Shown piece by piece: positions 8,377-17,158 of a stretch of DNA of 64,000 bases. Made by a program: the position numbers and the translations under genes. This stretch comes from JALYUM01 sp036688685 (lineage in GTDB: Bacteria > Pseudomonadota > Gammaproteobacteria > Burkholderiales > Burkholderiaceae_D). Numbering within the stretch: the first letter of the stretch is position 1; every line of letters begins with the position of its first letter. A model generated the notes under the pieces. That model worked only from the letters and a program-made list of their open reading frames with translations, had not been told where the DNA came from and searched no databases. The stretch is taken from assembly GCF_036688685.1 (NCBI RefSeq), contig NZ_JAQQPS010000012.1, forward strand, positions 62,001 to 126,000. The letters run 5' to 3'.

Positions 8377-9480
8377 ATGGATACCACCACCGACCTGTTT
8401 CTGCCCGTCCCCTTCGGCGCCTTCACCCTGCGCAACCGCATCGTCATGGCGCCGCTCACCCGCAACCGCGCCGAGGCCGACGGCGTGCCCGGCAAGTTCG
8501 CCGCCGAGTACTACCGCCAGCGCGCCACGGCCGGCCTGATCATCGCCGAAGCCGCGCAAATTTCGCCGCAGGGTAAAGGCTACGCCGGCACCCCGGGCAT
8601 CCACGACCGGGCGCAAGTGAAGGGCTGGGCCTTCATTACCCAGACCGTCCACGCCGCCGGCGGGCGCATCTTCCTGCAGTTGTGGCATGTCGGGCGCATC
8701 TCGCACCCTTCGCTGCAACCGTGGGGCGACTTGCCGGTCGCGCCGTCGGCCATCCGGCCGGCTGGCCAGGCCTACACCGAAAGCGGCTTTCAGGACTTCG
8801 TCACGCCGCGCGCGCTGACCCTGGACGAGCTGCCCGGCATCGTCGAACAATACCGCAGCGCCGCCCAGCGCGCGCTGGACGCCGGTTTCGACGGCGTCGA
8901 AATCCATGCCGCCAATGGCTATCTGCTCGACCAGTTCCTGCGCGACGGCAGCAACCACCGCACCGACGCCTACGGCGGCAGCCTGGAAAACCGCAGCCGC
9001 CTGCTGCTGGAAGTGACGGCGGCCGTCGCCCGCGTCTGGGGCGGCGACCGGGTCGGCGTGCGGCTCTCGCCGGTCAGCCCGGTCAACGATATGGCCGACA
9101 GCAACCCGCAAGCCCTGTTCACCCATGTCGTCGAACAGCTGGGGCAATTCGGTTTACTTTATCTGCACATGATCGAAGGCGCGACCGGCGGCGCGCGTGT
9201 CGTCGAACACGGCTTCGACCTGCAGATCCTGCGCCGCCTGTTCCACGGACTGTATATCGGCAACAATGGCTACGACCTGGCGCTGGCCGAACGCGCGCGC
9301 GCAGCCGACGCCATCGACCTGGTGGCGTTTGGCCGCCTGTTCATCGCCAATCCCGACCTGGTGCGGCGCCTGCAGACGGGGGCGCCGCTGGCCAGCTTCG
9401 ACCCGGCCACGCTGTACGGCGGCGGCAAGCATGGTTACACCGACTATCCGGCATTGGCGCCCGCCGCCAGCGTGGCCTGA
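8377..9480 (+). CDS. Old yellow enzyme-type alkene reductase
   Basis: A 367-residue FMN-dependent NAD(P)H oxidoreductase of the NemA/OYE family, reducing activated C=C bonds (enones, maleimides, nitro compounds). The TIM-barrel signature is clear: start FGAFTLRNRIVMAPLTRNRA, substrate-binding His/Asn pair in IHAANGYLLDQFLRDGSN, TDAYGGSLENR, and the C-terminal phosphate-binding region VAFGRLFIANPDL. The ATG at 8377 is chosen because upstream in-frame codons run through the regulatory box. It likely answers electrophile or redox stress. Confidence 0.93.
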   Translation: MDTTTDLFLPVPFGAFTLRNRIVMAPLTRNRAEADGVPGKFAAEYYRQRATAGLIIAEAAQISPQGKGYAGTPGIHDRAQVKGWAFITQTVHAAGGRIFLQLWHVGRISHPSLQPWGDLPVAPSAIRPAGQAYTESGFQDFVTPRALTLDELPGIVEQYRSAAQRALDAGFDGVEIHAANGYLLDQFLRDGSNHRTDAYGGSLENRSRLLLEVTAAVARVWGGDRVGVRLSPVSPVNDMADSNPQALFTHVVEQLGQFGLLYLHMIEGATGGARVVEHGFDLQILRRLFHGLYIGNNGYDLALAERARAADAIDLVAFGRLFIANPDLVRRLQTGAPLASFDPATLYGGGKHGYTDYPALAPAASVA

Positions 9481-9507
9481 CGGGGGTCTTGACGCTTTCG
9501 GCCCCGT

Positions 9508-10647
9508 TCACGCCATCCGCGTCACGCTTTTACGAAACAGCAGCAGCGAGACCGCAAACAGCACGACCGCGATGGCGACCAGCGCGGCAAACTGCGGCCA
9601 TACGACCGACCAGCCGGCGCCGCGGTACAGGATGGCCTGGCCGATGGCGACGAAATGCGTTGTCGGCGCAATTTGCATCAGGTCCTGCACCGCGCGCGGC
9701 ATGCTCTCCCGCGGCGTCACGCCCCCCGAGAGCAGTTGCAAGGGCAGCAGCACCAGGATCACCAGCATGCCGAACTGCGGCATCGAACGCGCCATGGTGG
9801 CCATCAGGATGCCCATCGCGGTGGTGGCGCACAGGTGCAGCATGCAGCCGAACAAAAACAGCGTCACCGAGCCCTGGATCGGCACCTGCAGTGCGCCGCG
9901 CACGATGAAGGTCAGCGACAAGGCCGCCGCCACCAGCACCACCAGGCCCATCGCCCACACTTTCGAGAGCATGATCTCGGTCGGCGTGACCGGCATCACC
10001 AGCAAATGCTCGATGGTGCCATGTTCACGTTCGCGGATCAGGGCCGCGCCGGTGAGAATGACCGACAGCATGGTGACGTTGTTGATCACTTCCATGACGC
10101 TGCCGAACCAGGCTTGCGTGAGCGTGGGATTGAAGCGCGCCCGGCTCACCAGCGCCACCGGCTGCGCCGTGCTGCCGCGGTAGTGCTGGACGAATTCAGT
10201 GATTTCGGCAGCGGCTATCTGCTGGATGTAGCCGCTGCCGCTGAAGGCCTGACTCATGCGCGTGGCGTCGACGTTGAGCTGCAGCGCGGTGGCGCGGCCA
10301 GCGAGCACGTCGCGTTGAAAATTTGGCGGGATGTCCAGCGCAAAGGTGTAGGCGCCGCTGTCGAGGCCTGCGTCGGCCTCAACAGCGCTGATCAGCACCG
10401 GTGCGGTGAACTGCGGCGGAGAATAGGCTGCCACGATGCGCGCCGACAGCGGCGACGCATCTTCGTCGACGATGGCCAGGGCCGCCATGTGCAGCGTTTC
10501 GGGCTGCGCGGTGGCCGCGACGTAGACCGAGGCGCTGAAGGTATAGACGATCAGCAGCAGCATCATCGGGTCGCGCAGCAGGCTCCAGAGCTCCTTGATG
10601 CCGAGCCGGTAGATGGTGGACAGGCCACTCGAATGGGATGTCATCAA
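9508..10647 (-). CDS. yhhJ: ABC-2 type transport permease (YhhJ-like)
   Basis: A 379-residue membrane protein with one N-terminal membrane helix (about 25-45), a periplasmic domain, and five to six C-terminal helices with the ABC-2 pattern (ALIREREHGTIEHLLVMPV). It overlaps the RbbA-like gene by 4 bp. The order nodT - HlyD - RbbA - YhhJ mirrors the yhiI-rbbA-yhhJ cluster of enterobacteria with its own outer membrane channel. The substrate is unknown. Confidence 0.88.
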   Translation of the reverse strand: MMTSHSSGLSTIYRLGIKELWSLLRDPMMLLLIVYTFSASVYVAATAQPETLHMAALAIVDEDASPLSARIVAAYSPPQFTAPVLISAVEADAGLDSGAYTFALDIPPNFQRDVLAGRATALQLNVDATRMSQAFSGSGYIQQIAAAEITEFVQHYRGSTAQPVALVSRARFNPTLTQAWFGSVMEVINNVTMLSVILTGAALIREREHGTIEHLLVMPVTPTEIMLSKVWAMGLVVLVAAALSLTFIVRGALQVPIQGSVTLFLFGCMLHLCATTAMGILMATMARSMPQFGMLVILVLLPLQLLSGGVTPRESMPRAVQDLMQIAPTTHFVAIGQAILYRGAGWSVVWPQFAALVAIAVVLFAVSLLLFRKSVTRMA

Positions 10648-13397
10648 CGCTCCTGCTTCTTGAGTAGCAAAACGCTCATGCCCAGGATGACCGGCACGGC
10701 CACCAGCAAGGCCAGGTAGTCGCCGCGCAGTTCCTGCCAGCCCAGTGCCTTGTTAAAGACGCCGCGGCTGATCGACAGCATGTGCGTGGCCGGATAAATC
10801 CTGCCAATGAACCGCCCGACGCCTTCGAGCGAATTGACCGGGTTAAGCAGCCCGGCAAACTGGATGGTCGGAATCATGGTGCCGATCAGAGTCAGGAAGA
10901 TGGCGGAGATCTGGCTGCGCGTGAAGGTCGACGCCAACAGGCCAATACCGGTGGCGCACAGCACGTACAGGAACGCGGCGCCGGTCAGGCTGGCAAAGCT
11001 ACCCTTCACCGGCACGCCGAACACGGTGACCGCGAACAGCGTCATGAGCAGGAAATTGAACATCGCCAGCAGGACGTACGGCGCCTGCTTTCCAATTAAA
11101 AATTCCGTGCGCGTGACCGGCGTGACATACAGGTTCAGGATCGAACCCATCTCCTTTTCACGCACCACCGACAACGCCGCCAGCATGGCGGGCAACATCA
11201 GCAGCAGCAGCGGAATCACGGCCGGCACCATGGCCGGCAGGCTTTTCACGTCCGGGTTGTAGCGGTAGCGCGTGGCAATGTCGACCGCGGCGGCGGGCAC
11301 ACCACCGAGGCGCGTGCGGGCCTGCTCGGCCAGCCACTGCTGGTGCATGCCCAGCACATAGCCCTGGGCCGTTTCGCCGCGCTGCGGCATCGACCCGTCA
11401 ACCCAGGCCGCCACGCTGACCGGATCGCCGCGGGCGGCGCGGCGCGCAAAGCCGGGAGGGATTTCCAGCGCCAGGGCCAGCTCGCCGCTGCGCATGCGCT
11501 TGTCCAGCTCTGCGTAGTCGGCCAACGGCGGTCGCTCGATGAAGTAACGCGAGCCGGACAGGTTCAGGGCATAGTTGCGCGACAGGCCGGTCTGGTCACG
11601 GTCGAGCACAGCAAAGTTGAGGTTTTCCACGTCCAGGCTGATGCCGTAGCCGATCACGAACAGCAGCAACAGCGAGCCACCCAGGGCCAGAGTGGCGCGC
11701 ACCGGATCGTGGCGCAGTTCGAGCGCCTCGCGCCACATATAGCTCAGGGCACGGTTCAAGCTGAACCAGTGCCGGCGCGGCGCCGCCACAGGCACCACCG
11801 GCGCTGGCGGCGCTGGCGGCGCTGCCGTTACCGGGACCGCATCGGCAGTACCGGCGCCCGCCTCCACCAGATAGCTGATGAAGGCCTGCTCCAGCGTGGC
11901 CACGCCGCGCGCGGGGGCCAACGCGCCCGGCGGCGCGGTCACCAGCACGCGCCCGGCGTGCATCAGCGAGATACGGTCGCAGCGCGCCGCCTCGTTCATG
12001 AAGTGGGTGGAAATGAAAATCGTCACGCCATCGCGCCGGGCCAGCTCGATCATCAGCCGCCAGAAATTGTCGCGCGCGATCGGGTCGACGCCGGAGGTCG
12101 GTTCGTCCAGGATCAGCAGTTGCGGGCTGTGCACCACGGCCACGGCCAGCGACAGGCGCTGGCGCACACCGAGCGGCAGAGCCTCGGGCAAGGCGTCCAG
12201 CACCCCTGCCAGGTCGAAGCGTGCGGCCAGCGCGGCGATCCTGGCGTCGATACCGGCCGGGTCCATCTGGAACAGGCGCGCATGCAATACCAGGTTCTGG
12301 TGCACGGTCAGTTCGGTGTAGAGCGAGAAGGCCTGCGACATGTAGCCGATCTGGCGGCGCGACGCCATGTCGCGCGCATCGACCTGTTTACCGAACAGGA
12401 GCGCCACGCCGGCGCTGGCCGGCAACAGGCCGGTGAGCATTTTCATGGTGGTCGATTTGCCGCAGCCGTTCGAGCCGAGAAAGCCGAAGATCTCGCCGCG
12501 CCGGATCTGGAAACTGACATTGTCGACCGCCGTAAAATCGCCGAAGCGCTTCGACAGACCGCGCGCTTCGATGGCCAGGCCGGCGCTGCGTTCGGCATCC
12601 GTTTCCGGCGCCAGCGGTGTGATCACGACCGGCTGGTGGCCGCGCCGGCTCGCTTCCGGCAACAGCGCGATGAAGGCTTCTTCGAGTGTGGCGCTGGCGC
12701 TGGCCGCCTGCAACGCCGCCGGCGCGCCGCTGGCCAGCACGCGACCGGCGTCCATCGCCACCAGCAGGTCGAAGCGCTCGGCTTCGTCCATGTAGGCGGT
12801 GGCCACCAGCACGCTCATGCCGGGCCGGCCTGCGCGGATCGATGCGATCAGGTCCCAGAACTGGGCGCGTGCCAGCGGGTCGACGCCGGTGGTCGGCTCG
12901 TCGAGAATCAACAGGTCTGGATCGTGGATCAGGGCGCAGCACAGGCCCAGCTTCTGCTTCATGCCGCCCGACAGCTTACCGGCCGGGCGGTCCAGGAACG
13001 GCCGCAGGCCGGTGCTGCCGGTGAGCGTATCGATGCGGCGCCGGCGCTCCGCCGTGCCGTGGCCGAACAGGCGCGCAAAGAACTGCAGGTTCTCTTCCAC
13101 CGACAGCGTCGGGTACAAGTTCTTGCCCAGTCCCTGCGGCATGTAGGCGATGCGCGGGCAGACCGCATCGCGGTGCGCCTTGCTGGCCATGTCGCCGCCA
13201 AGCACCGTGACGGTGCCCTGCTGCACCGCGCGCGAGCCGGCCACCAGCGCCATCAGGCTCGATTTGCCGACACCGTCGGGGCCGATCAGGCCGACCATGC
13301 AACCGCCCGGCAGGTCCAGATCGATGCCGTCCAGCGCCAGCGCTTTGCCGTAATGCAGGCTGACGCCGGCCAGCCGGATCACCGGCGCGGTGCTCAT
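10644..13397 (-). CDS. rbbA: RbbA-like fused ABC transporter (two ATPase domains plus permease)
   Basis: A 917-residue fusion. The first ATPase domain (about 1-235) has Walker A GPDGVGKSS, signature LSGGMKQKL and Walker B LLILDEPTTGVDP. The second (about 275-505) has Walker A GSNGCGKST and Walker B LLILDEPTSGVDP, but its signature region reads LPLGVRQRL instead of LSGGQ. From about 555 an ABC-2 permease follows, with several C-terminal helices and the motif VVREKEMGSILNLYVTPV. Length and architecture match RbbA/YhiH proteins. RbbA was described as ribosome-associated in E. coli, but this operon setting argues for export. Confidence 0.92.
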   Translation of the reverse strand: MSTAPVIRLAGVSLHYGKALALDGIDLDLPGGCMVGLIGPDGVGKSSLMALVAGSRAVQQGTVTVLGGDMASKAHRDAVCPRIAYMPQGLGKNLYPTLSVEENLQFFARLFGHGTAERRRRIDTLTGSTGLRPFLDRPAGKLSGGMKQKLGLCCALIHDPDLLILDEPTTGVDPLARAQFWDLIASIRAGRPGMSVLVATAYMDEAERFDLLVAMDAGRVLASGAPAALQAASASATLEEAFIALLPEASRRGHQPVVITPLAPETDAERSAGLAIEARGLSKRFGDFTAVDNVSFQIRRGEIFGFLGSNGCGKSTTMKMLTGLLPASAGVALLFGKQVDARDMASRRQIGYMSQAFSLYTELTVHQNLVLHARLFQMDPAGIDARIAALAARFDLAGVLDALPEALPLGVRQRLSLAVAVVHSPQLLILDEPTSGVDPIARDNFWRLMIELARRDGVTIFISTHFMNEAARCDRISLMHAGRVLVTAPPGALAPARGVATLEQAFISYLVEAGAGTADAVPVTAAPPAPPAPVVPVAAPRRHWFSLNRALSYMWREALELRHDPVRATLALGGSLLLLFVIGYGISLDVENLNFAVLDRDQTGLSRNYALNLSGSRYFIERPPLADYAELDKRMRSGELALALEIPPGFARRAARGDPVSVAAWVDGSMPQRGETAQGYVLGMHQQWLAEQARTRLGGVPAAAVDIATRYRYNPDVKSLPAMVPAVIPLLLLMLPAMLAALSVVREKEMGSILNLYVTPVTRTEFLIGKQAPYVLLAMFNFLLMTLFAVTVFGVPVKGSFASLTGAAFLYVLCATGIGLLASTFTRSQISAIFLTLIGTMIPTIQFAGLLNPVNSLEGVGRFIGRIYPATHMLSISRGVFNKALGWQELRGDYLALLVAVPVILGMSVLLLKKQER

Positions 13398-14665
13398 TGC
13401 GGCACCTTCAGCACCAGCTCGGGCGGCCAGGGCTGGGCCGCGTCGAGACGTACCCAGGCCACGCCCGGCAAGCCGGTTTTCACCTGGCGCATGTGCTTCA
13501 ACAACAGGTCGCGGCCGAGCTGCGCCTTGACCCGGAACATCAGCTTTTGGCGCTCGCTGGCTGTTTCCACGGTCTTCGGCGTGAACTGCGCCGTGCTGGC
13601 GACAAACGACACCGTGGCCGGGAATACATAGCCGGGTGCCGCATCGAGCACCAGGTGCACCTCGCTGCCCAGGGCCACCTTGCCGACCGCCGTTTCGGGC
13701 AGGAAGAAGGTCAGGTAGACATCGCTGACATCGACCAGGTTGAGCACCTTGCCGCCAGCGGCCAGCACTTCGCCCGGCTCGGCCACGCGGTATTGCACGC
13801 GCCCGGCGCTGGGTGCGCGCAAGGCGCTGTCGACCAGGTCGGCTTCGACGCGCGCAGTGGTGGCCAGCGCGGCCTGCACGGCCGAACGGGCGCCGACCAC
13901 CTGCGCGCGCGCCGCCGCGATGGCCGCGCTGGCAGCGCCCACCTGGGCGCGGGCTGCGGCCAGCGCCGCTTCGGCGCCATGCACTTTGGCCCGGTCGTCG
14001 TCCAGTTCCTGCACCGAGGACGCGCCTTCGCGCGCCAGTGTCGCGGTGCGCGCCAGGCGCCGCCGCGCCGCATCGAGGTCGCTCTCGCGCTGGGTGACCA
14101 CGGCGCCGGCCGCAATCAGATCGCTCTCGCGCATGGCCACCTGCGCCTGCATGCCGGCGACATTGTCGCTGGCCTGCTGCTGGTGCGCGCGCGCCTCGTC
14201 GCGCTGGGCCAGCAGCGTATCGTCGCGCATGGTCGCTAGTACCTGGCCGGCCTTGACGAAGTCGCCCTCGCGAACGACGATCGATTCTACCCGGCCCGGC
14301 AGTTTGGTGGCGACGTCGATCTCGGTTGCTTCGATGCGCCCGTTGCCGCTGGCGAAACCGGGACCCGGGCCGCTTGGGCGCAGCACATACCAGGTGCCGA
14401 GGCCGATGGCGAGCGCCAGCAGCACCAGTGCGGCGATGATGATTTTGGACTTCCAGCGCACCCAGAACGATGGTGGTGCGGGTGCGGGTGCGGGTGCAGC
14501 TGCAGGTACGGCTGCGGATGCAGGTGCAGGTACGGATGCGGGTGCGGGTGCAGGTACGGCTGCGGGTGCAGGTGCAGGTGCAGGTGCAGGTGCAGGTGCA
14601 GGTGCAGAGGCTGGAGCCGTTGCGGGTGCGGGTACTGGCTGCGGTGTCGTTTTAGTGTCGGTCAT
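13394..14665 (-). CDS. HlyD-family membrane fusion protein with Pro-Ala N-terminal tract
   Basis: A 423-residue periplasmic adaptor of the YhiI type. Residues about 8-65 are an almost pure Pro-Ala tail in the cytoplasm, then one membrane helix (IIIAALVLLALAIGLGTWYV), a lipoyl half-motif (GRVESIVVREGDFVKAGQVLA), a long coiled coil (about 155-265) and the second lipoyl half with beta barrel (SAGRVQYRVAEPGEVLAAGG). It links the inner membrane ABC unit to the NodT channel. The gene overlaps both neighbours by 4 bp. The Pro-Ala tail is encoded by a hexanucleotide repeat. Confidence 0.93.
   Translation of the reverse strand: MTDTKTTPQPVPAPATAPASAPAPAPAPAPAPAPAAVPAPAPASVPAPASAAVPAAAPAPAPAPPSFWVRWKSKIIIAALVLLALAIGLGTWYVLRPSGPGPGFASGNGRIEATEIDVATKLPGRVESIVVREGDFVKAGQVLATMRDDTLLAQRDEARAHQQQASDNVAGMQAQVAMRESDLIAAGAVVTQRESDLDAARRRLARTATLAREGASSVQELDDDRAKVHGAEAALAAARAQVGAASAAIAAARAQVVGARSAVQAALATTARVEADLVDSALRAPSAGRVQYRVAEPGEVLAAGGKVLNLVDVSDVYLTFFLPETAVGKVALGSEVHLVLDAAPGYVFPATVSFVASTAQFTPKTVETASERQKLMFRVKAQLGRDLLLKHMRQVKTGLPGVAWVRLDAAQPWPPELVLKVPQ
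14565..14606. repeat. Seven tandem GGTGCA units inside the HlyD-family gene
   Basis: Seven uninterrupted 6-bp units, inside a longer degenerate GGTGCR/GGTACG tract (about 14475-14610). On the coding strand each unit adds Pro-Ala in frame, so gain or loss of units would change only the tail length. Confidence 0.9.
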
Positions 14666-16104
14666 GGTGTCTGTGGTGAAGCGTTGGAGGTGGTGAGCGG
14701 GGTGGCAAAGCTGCCGCCGCCGAGCGCGGCGTAGAGCGCAACCTGGCTTGACAGCAGCAGGCGGCGGGTTTGCACCAGTTGCTGCTCGGCCGCCAGCAGG
14801 TCGCGCTGGGCATCGAGGACCTCGAAGTAGGCCGTGGCGCCGTTCTCGTAACGCAGTGTGGCAAGGTAGGCGCGGCGGCGCTGTGCCGCCACGTTTGCCT
14901 GCACTGCATCGACCTGGCGCGCCAGCCAGCGGCCCGATGCGAGCGCGTCGCTTACTTCGCGAAACGCGGTCTGCACCGCCCGGTCGTAACTGACCACGGC
15001 CAGCTCGCGCCGCACGTCGGCCAGCGCCAGGCTGGCGCGATTGCGCCCGCCGTCGAGCAGCGGCAGCGCCACCGCCGGCGCGAAGGTCCAGGCCCGGCTG
15101 CCAGACTTGAATAGTCCCTCGAGGGCCGCGCTGGCCGTGCCAGCGCCGGCCGTCAGGCTGATGCGCGGGTAAAACGCAGCGCGAGCGGCGTCGACATCGG
15201 CACGCGCGGCGCGCAGCTGGTGCTCGGCCGCGGCGATGTCCGGACGGGTTGCCAGCAGCGCCGACGGCAAGCCGGCGCCGAGCGGCGCCAGCACCAGGCT
15301 GTCGTCATACGGCGCGGCGGCCGCCAGCTGGTTGGCGGACGCGCCGGTCAGCTGCACCAGCGCGTGCGCCTGCAGTGCGCGCGCCTGTTCCAGCTGGGCG
15401 GCGAGCGCCTCGGCCTGGGTCAGCAAGGTGCCAACCTGGAGCACGTCGAGCTGGGCGATGGCCCCCACTTCATAGCGGCGCTGGAAAATCCGGTACGAGG
15501 CGGCGCGGCTGGCGATGGTGCTGCGCGCCAGCGCCAGACGTTCGTCCAGCTCGCGCAGCTGGAGATAACCGTCAGCCACCTGGGTGATCAGGGCGAGGCT
15601 GACGGCGCGCCGTGCGGCGTCGCTGGCCAGCCAGCTTTCCAGCGCGGACGCCTTCAGGCTGCGCACCCGGCCCCACAGGTCGAGTTCCCAGGCATTCATC
15701 TGCAGCGCCACCTGGTAGTCGCGCGACACTAGCGGCTGCCCGGTCACGCTCAGGTCGGCGGGGACGCGACTGACCGTGCCTCCGGCGCCCAGCCCGATGG
15801 TGGGAAACTGCTGCGCGCTGGTGATACCGAAGGCGGCGCGCGCCTCGTCCACCCGCAGCAAGGCCGTGCGCAGGTCGGTGTTGTGCAGCAGTGCCTGCTG
15901 GATCAGCGCGCGCAGGCCGGGGGCGACGTAATAGTCTTGCCAGCCGACGCTGGCGGCAGCCGGCCCGGCGTTTGCCGAGGCGTCGTCCGGCCAGGCGGCC
16001 GGCGCTTGGGCGGGCATGCGGGCGCCGCCCTGGTCCAGCGGGGCGCAGCCAGCCAGGAAGGCGGCCAGCGCAAGGATGCGTGCGGCGCGGTGAAGATGAA
16101 GCAT
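14662..16104 (-). CDS. NodT-family outer membrane efflux lipoprotein
   Basis: About 480 residues from the ATG at 16104, giving a lipoprotein signal peptide with lipobox LAGC at residues about 14-17; upstream in-frame codons lack signal character. The mature protein has the duplicated TolC-like helical architecture (LRALIQQALLHNTDLRTALLRVDEARAAFGI ... TRPDIAAAEHQLRAARADVDAARAAFYP pattern, quoted in parts). It forms the outer membrane duct for the HlyD/RbbA/YhhJ exporter, whose genes follow on the same strand. The operon has no island box; the divergent USP gene has one. Confidence 0.93.
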   Translation of the reverse strand: MLHLHRAARILALAAFLAGCAPLDQGGARMPAQAPAAWPDDASANAGPAAASVGWQDYYVAPGLRALIQQALLHNTDLRTALLRVDEARAAFGITSAQQFPTIGLGAGGTVSRVPADLSVTGQPLVSRDYQVALQMNAWELDLWGRVRSLKASALESWLASDAARRAVSLALITQVADGYLQLRELDERLALARSTIASRAASYRIFQRRYEVGAIAQLDVLQVGTLLTQAEALAAQLEQARALQAHALVQLTGASANQLAAAAPYDDSLVLAPLGAGLPSALLATRPDIAAAEHQLRAARADVDAARAAFYPRISLTAGAGTASAALEGLFKSGSRAWTFAPAVALPLLDGGRNRASLALADVRRELAVVSYDRAVQTAFREVSDALASGRWLARQVDAVQANVAAQRRRAYLATLRYENGATAYFEVLDAQRDLLAAEQQLVQTRRLLLSSQVALYAALGGGSFATPLTTSNASPQTP

Positions 16105-16195
16105 GGAAGGTCTCTCTGATGCGCCGGGTTCGCAAGGCATCGGTTCTGTTCAGGGACGGTCCAACAATTATTGGAGAGCCGGATCAATCAGGTAA

Positions 16196-16209
16196 TTGAT
16201 ATAAATCAA
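16196..16209. promoter_or_regulatory. Perfect Fnr/Anr-type operator
   Basis: TTGATATAAATCAA is an exact match to the Fnr consensus TTGAT-N4-ATCAA. Its centre (16202.5) is 124.5 bp before the GTG of the USP gene. Activation from -41.5 or -61.5 would place transcription start near 16244 or 16264, that is at or within the island box at 16250-16269. It lies in the divergent region with the nodT operon, which starts at 16104. Confidence 0.75.
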
Positions 16210-16249
16210 GTACAAGCCACCCCACCTTAGCAGCGCGGGGCGCCGTTCT

Positions 16250-16269
16250 ATGCGTGGATCCACACAGAA
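16250..16269 (+). promoter_or_regulatory. Island box J, upstream of the USP gene
   Basis: ATGCGTGGATCCACACAGAA, 15 of 20 matches; the CCACACAGA end is intact. It is 57 nt before the GTG start and followed by the stem-loop GCGCC-GATGC-GGCGC at 16274-16288. The ATGCG..GCAGGCTGTG stretch after it resembles the one after the box at 34296. Confidence 0.5.
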
Positions 16270-16326
16270 GCGCGCGCCGATGCGGCGCAGGCTGTGTACT
16301 TTCCATCCAACCCTCCGGAGACATAC

Positions 16327-17151
16327 GTGAGCTACAAGACCATCCTGGTACACCTGCAATTAGGCCACCCGCATGCGGCATTGCTGCACCTGGCGGCCAG
16401 GCTGGCCGACCGCTTCGACGCACGCCTGGTCGGCGCTGCTGCCTGCCAGCCCCTGCAGGCATTGATCGCCGAGGGCTGCGTCAACGGCATCCTGATCGAG
16501 GATGAACTGGACGAATTGCGGCGCGAGATGGCCGTGGCCGAACGCGCCTTTCACGCGGCCCTGGGTGAGCGCCCGGCCGGGGTCTCGTGGCAGGCCAGCA
16601 GCAATTGCATCTCGATTGCCGATCACGTCGCGCAAGTGGCGCGCGGGGCCGACCTGATCCTCACCGATGCGGCGCCGGGCGGCATGTTCGATACCCAGCG
16701 CCACATGCAGATGTCGGAACTGCTGATGCGCGCCGGGCGCCCGGTGCTGATCGCGCCCGCACCGGCCGGCCCGCTGCTGTTTGCGCACGCGCTGGTGGCC
16801 TGGGACGACAGCCGCGAATGCCGCCGCGCCGTTACCGATGCGCTGCCCATGCTGCGCGATGCCGAGCGCGTCAGCGTGGTGCAAGTCGCGCAAAGCGACA
16901 ACCATGCGGGGGTGTTCGCGCAACTGCAGGACGTGGTGGCCTGGCTGCGCTCGCACGGCGTGGGCGCCCAGGCGCTGTTGCTGCCGGCGGCCGGCGGCCC
17001 GCCCCTGCTGGGAGAAATCGCGCTCGACCATGCGTGCGACCTGATCGTGGCCGGCGCGTATGGCCACAGCCGCCTGCGCGAATGGGCGCTCGGCGGCGTC
17101 ACGCGCGCACTGGTCGCGCAGCAGCAGATTGCCGTCATGCTGTCGCACTGA
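16327..17151 (+). CDS. Universal stress protein, tandem USP domains
   Basis: A 274-residue cytoplasmic protein. The GTG at 16327 is chosen because GGAG at 16317-16320 is correctly spaced and VSYKTILVHL is the family start; an in-frame ATG at 16294 is less likely. The N-terminal half (about 1-140) is a degenerate USP domain. The C-terminal half keeps the nucleotide-loop pattern in AGAYGHSRLREWALGGVT. Such tandem proteins are typical of Fnr/Anr-controlled low-oxygen sets, which fits the perfect Fnr-type site upstream. It is followed after 7 bp by the Cu-type P-ATPase, probably as one operon. Confidence 0.93.
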   Translation: MSYKTILVHLQLGHPHAALLHLAARLADRFDARLVGAAACQPLQALIAEGCVNGILIEDELDELRREMAVAERAFHAALGERPAGVSWQASSNCISIADHVAQVARGADLILTDAAPGGMFDTQRHMQMSELLMRAGRPVLIAPAPAGPLLFAHALVAWDDSRECRRAVTDALPMLRDAERVSVVQVAQSDNHAGVFAQLQDVVAWLRSHGVGAQALLLPAAGGPPLLGEIALDHACDLIVAGAYGHSRLREWALGGVTRALVAQQQIAVMLSH

Positions 17152-17158
17152 GCCGGCC

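Noticed and set aside
11343..13631. 762-codon + strand frame opposite the RbbA-like gene
   Set aside because: No recognisable domain; lies antisense to a gene with complete ABC motifs.
16254..16263. GTGGATCCAC palindrome as an operator
   Set aside because: A 10-bp palindrome inside the box copy at 16250; not repeated at other boxes.
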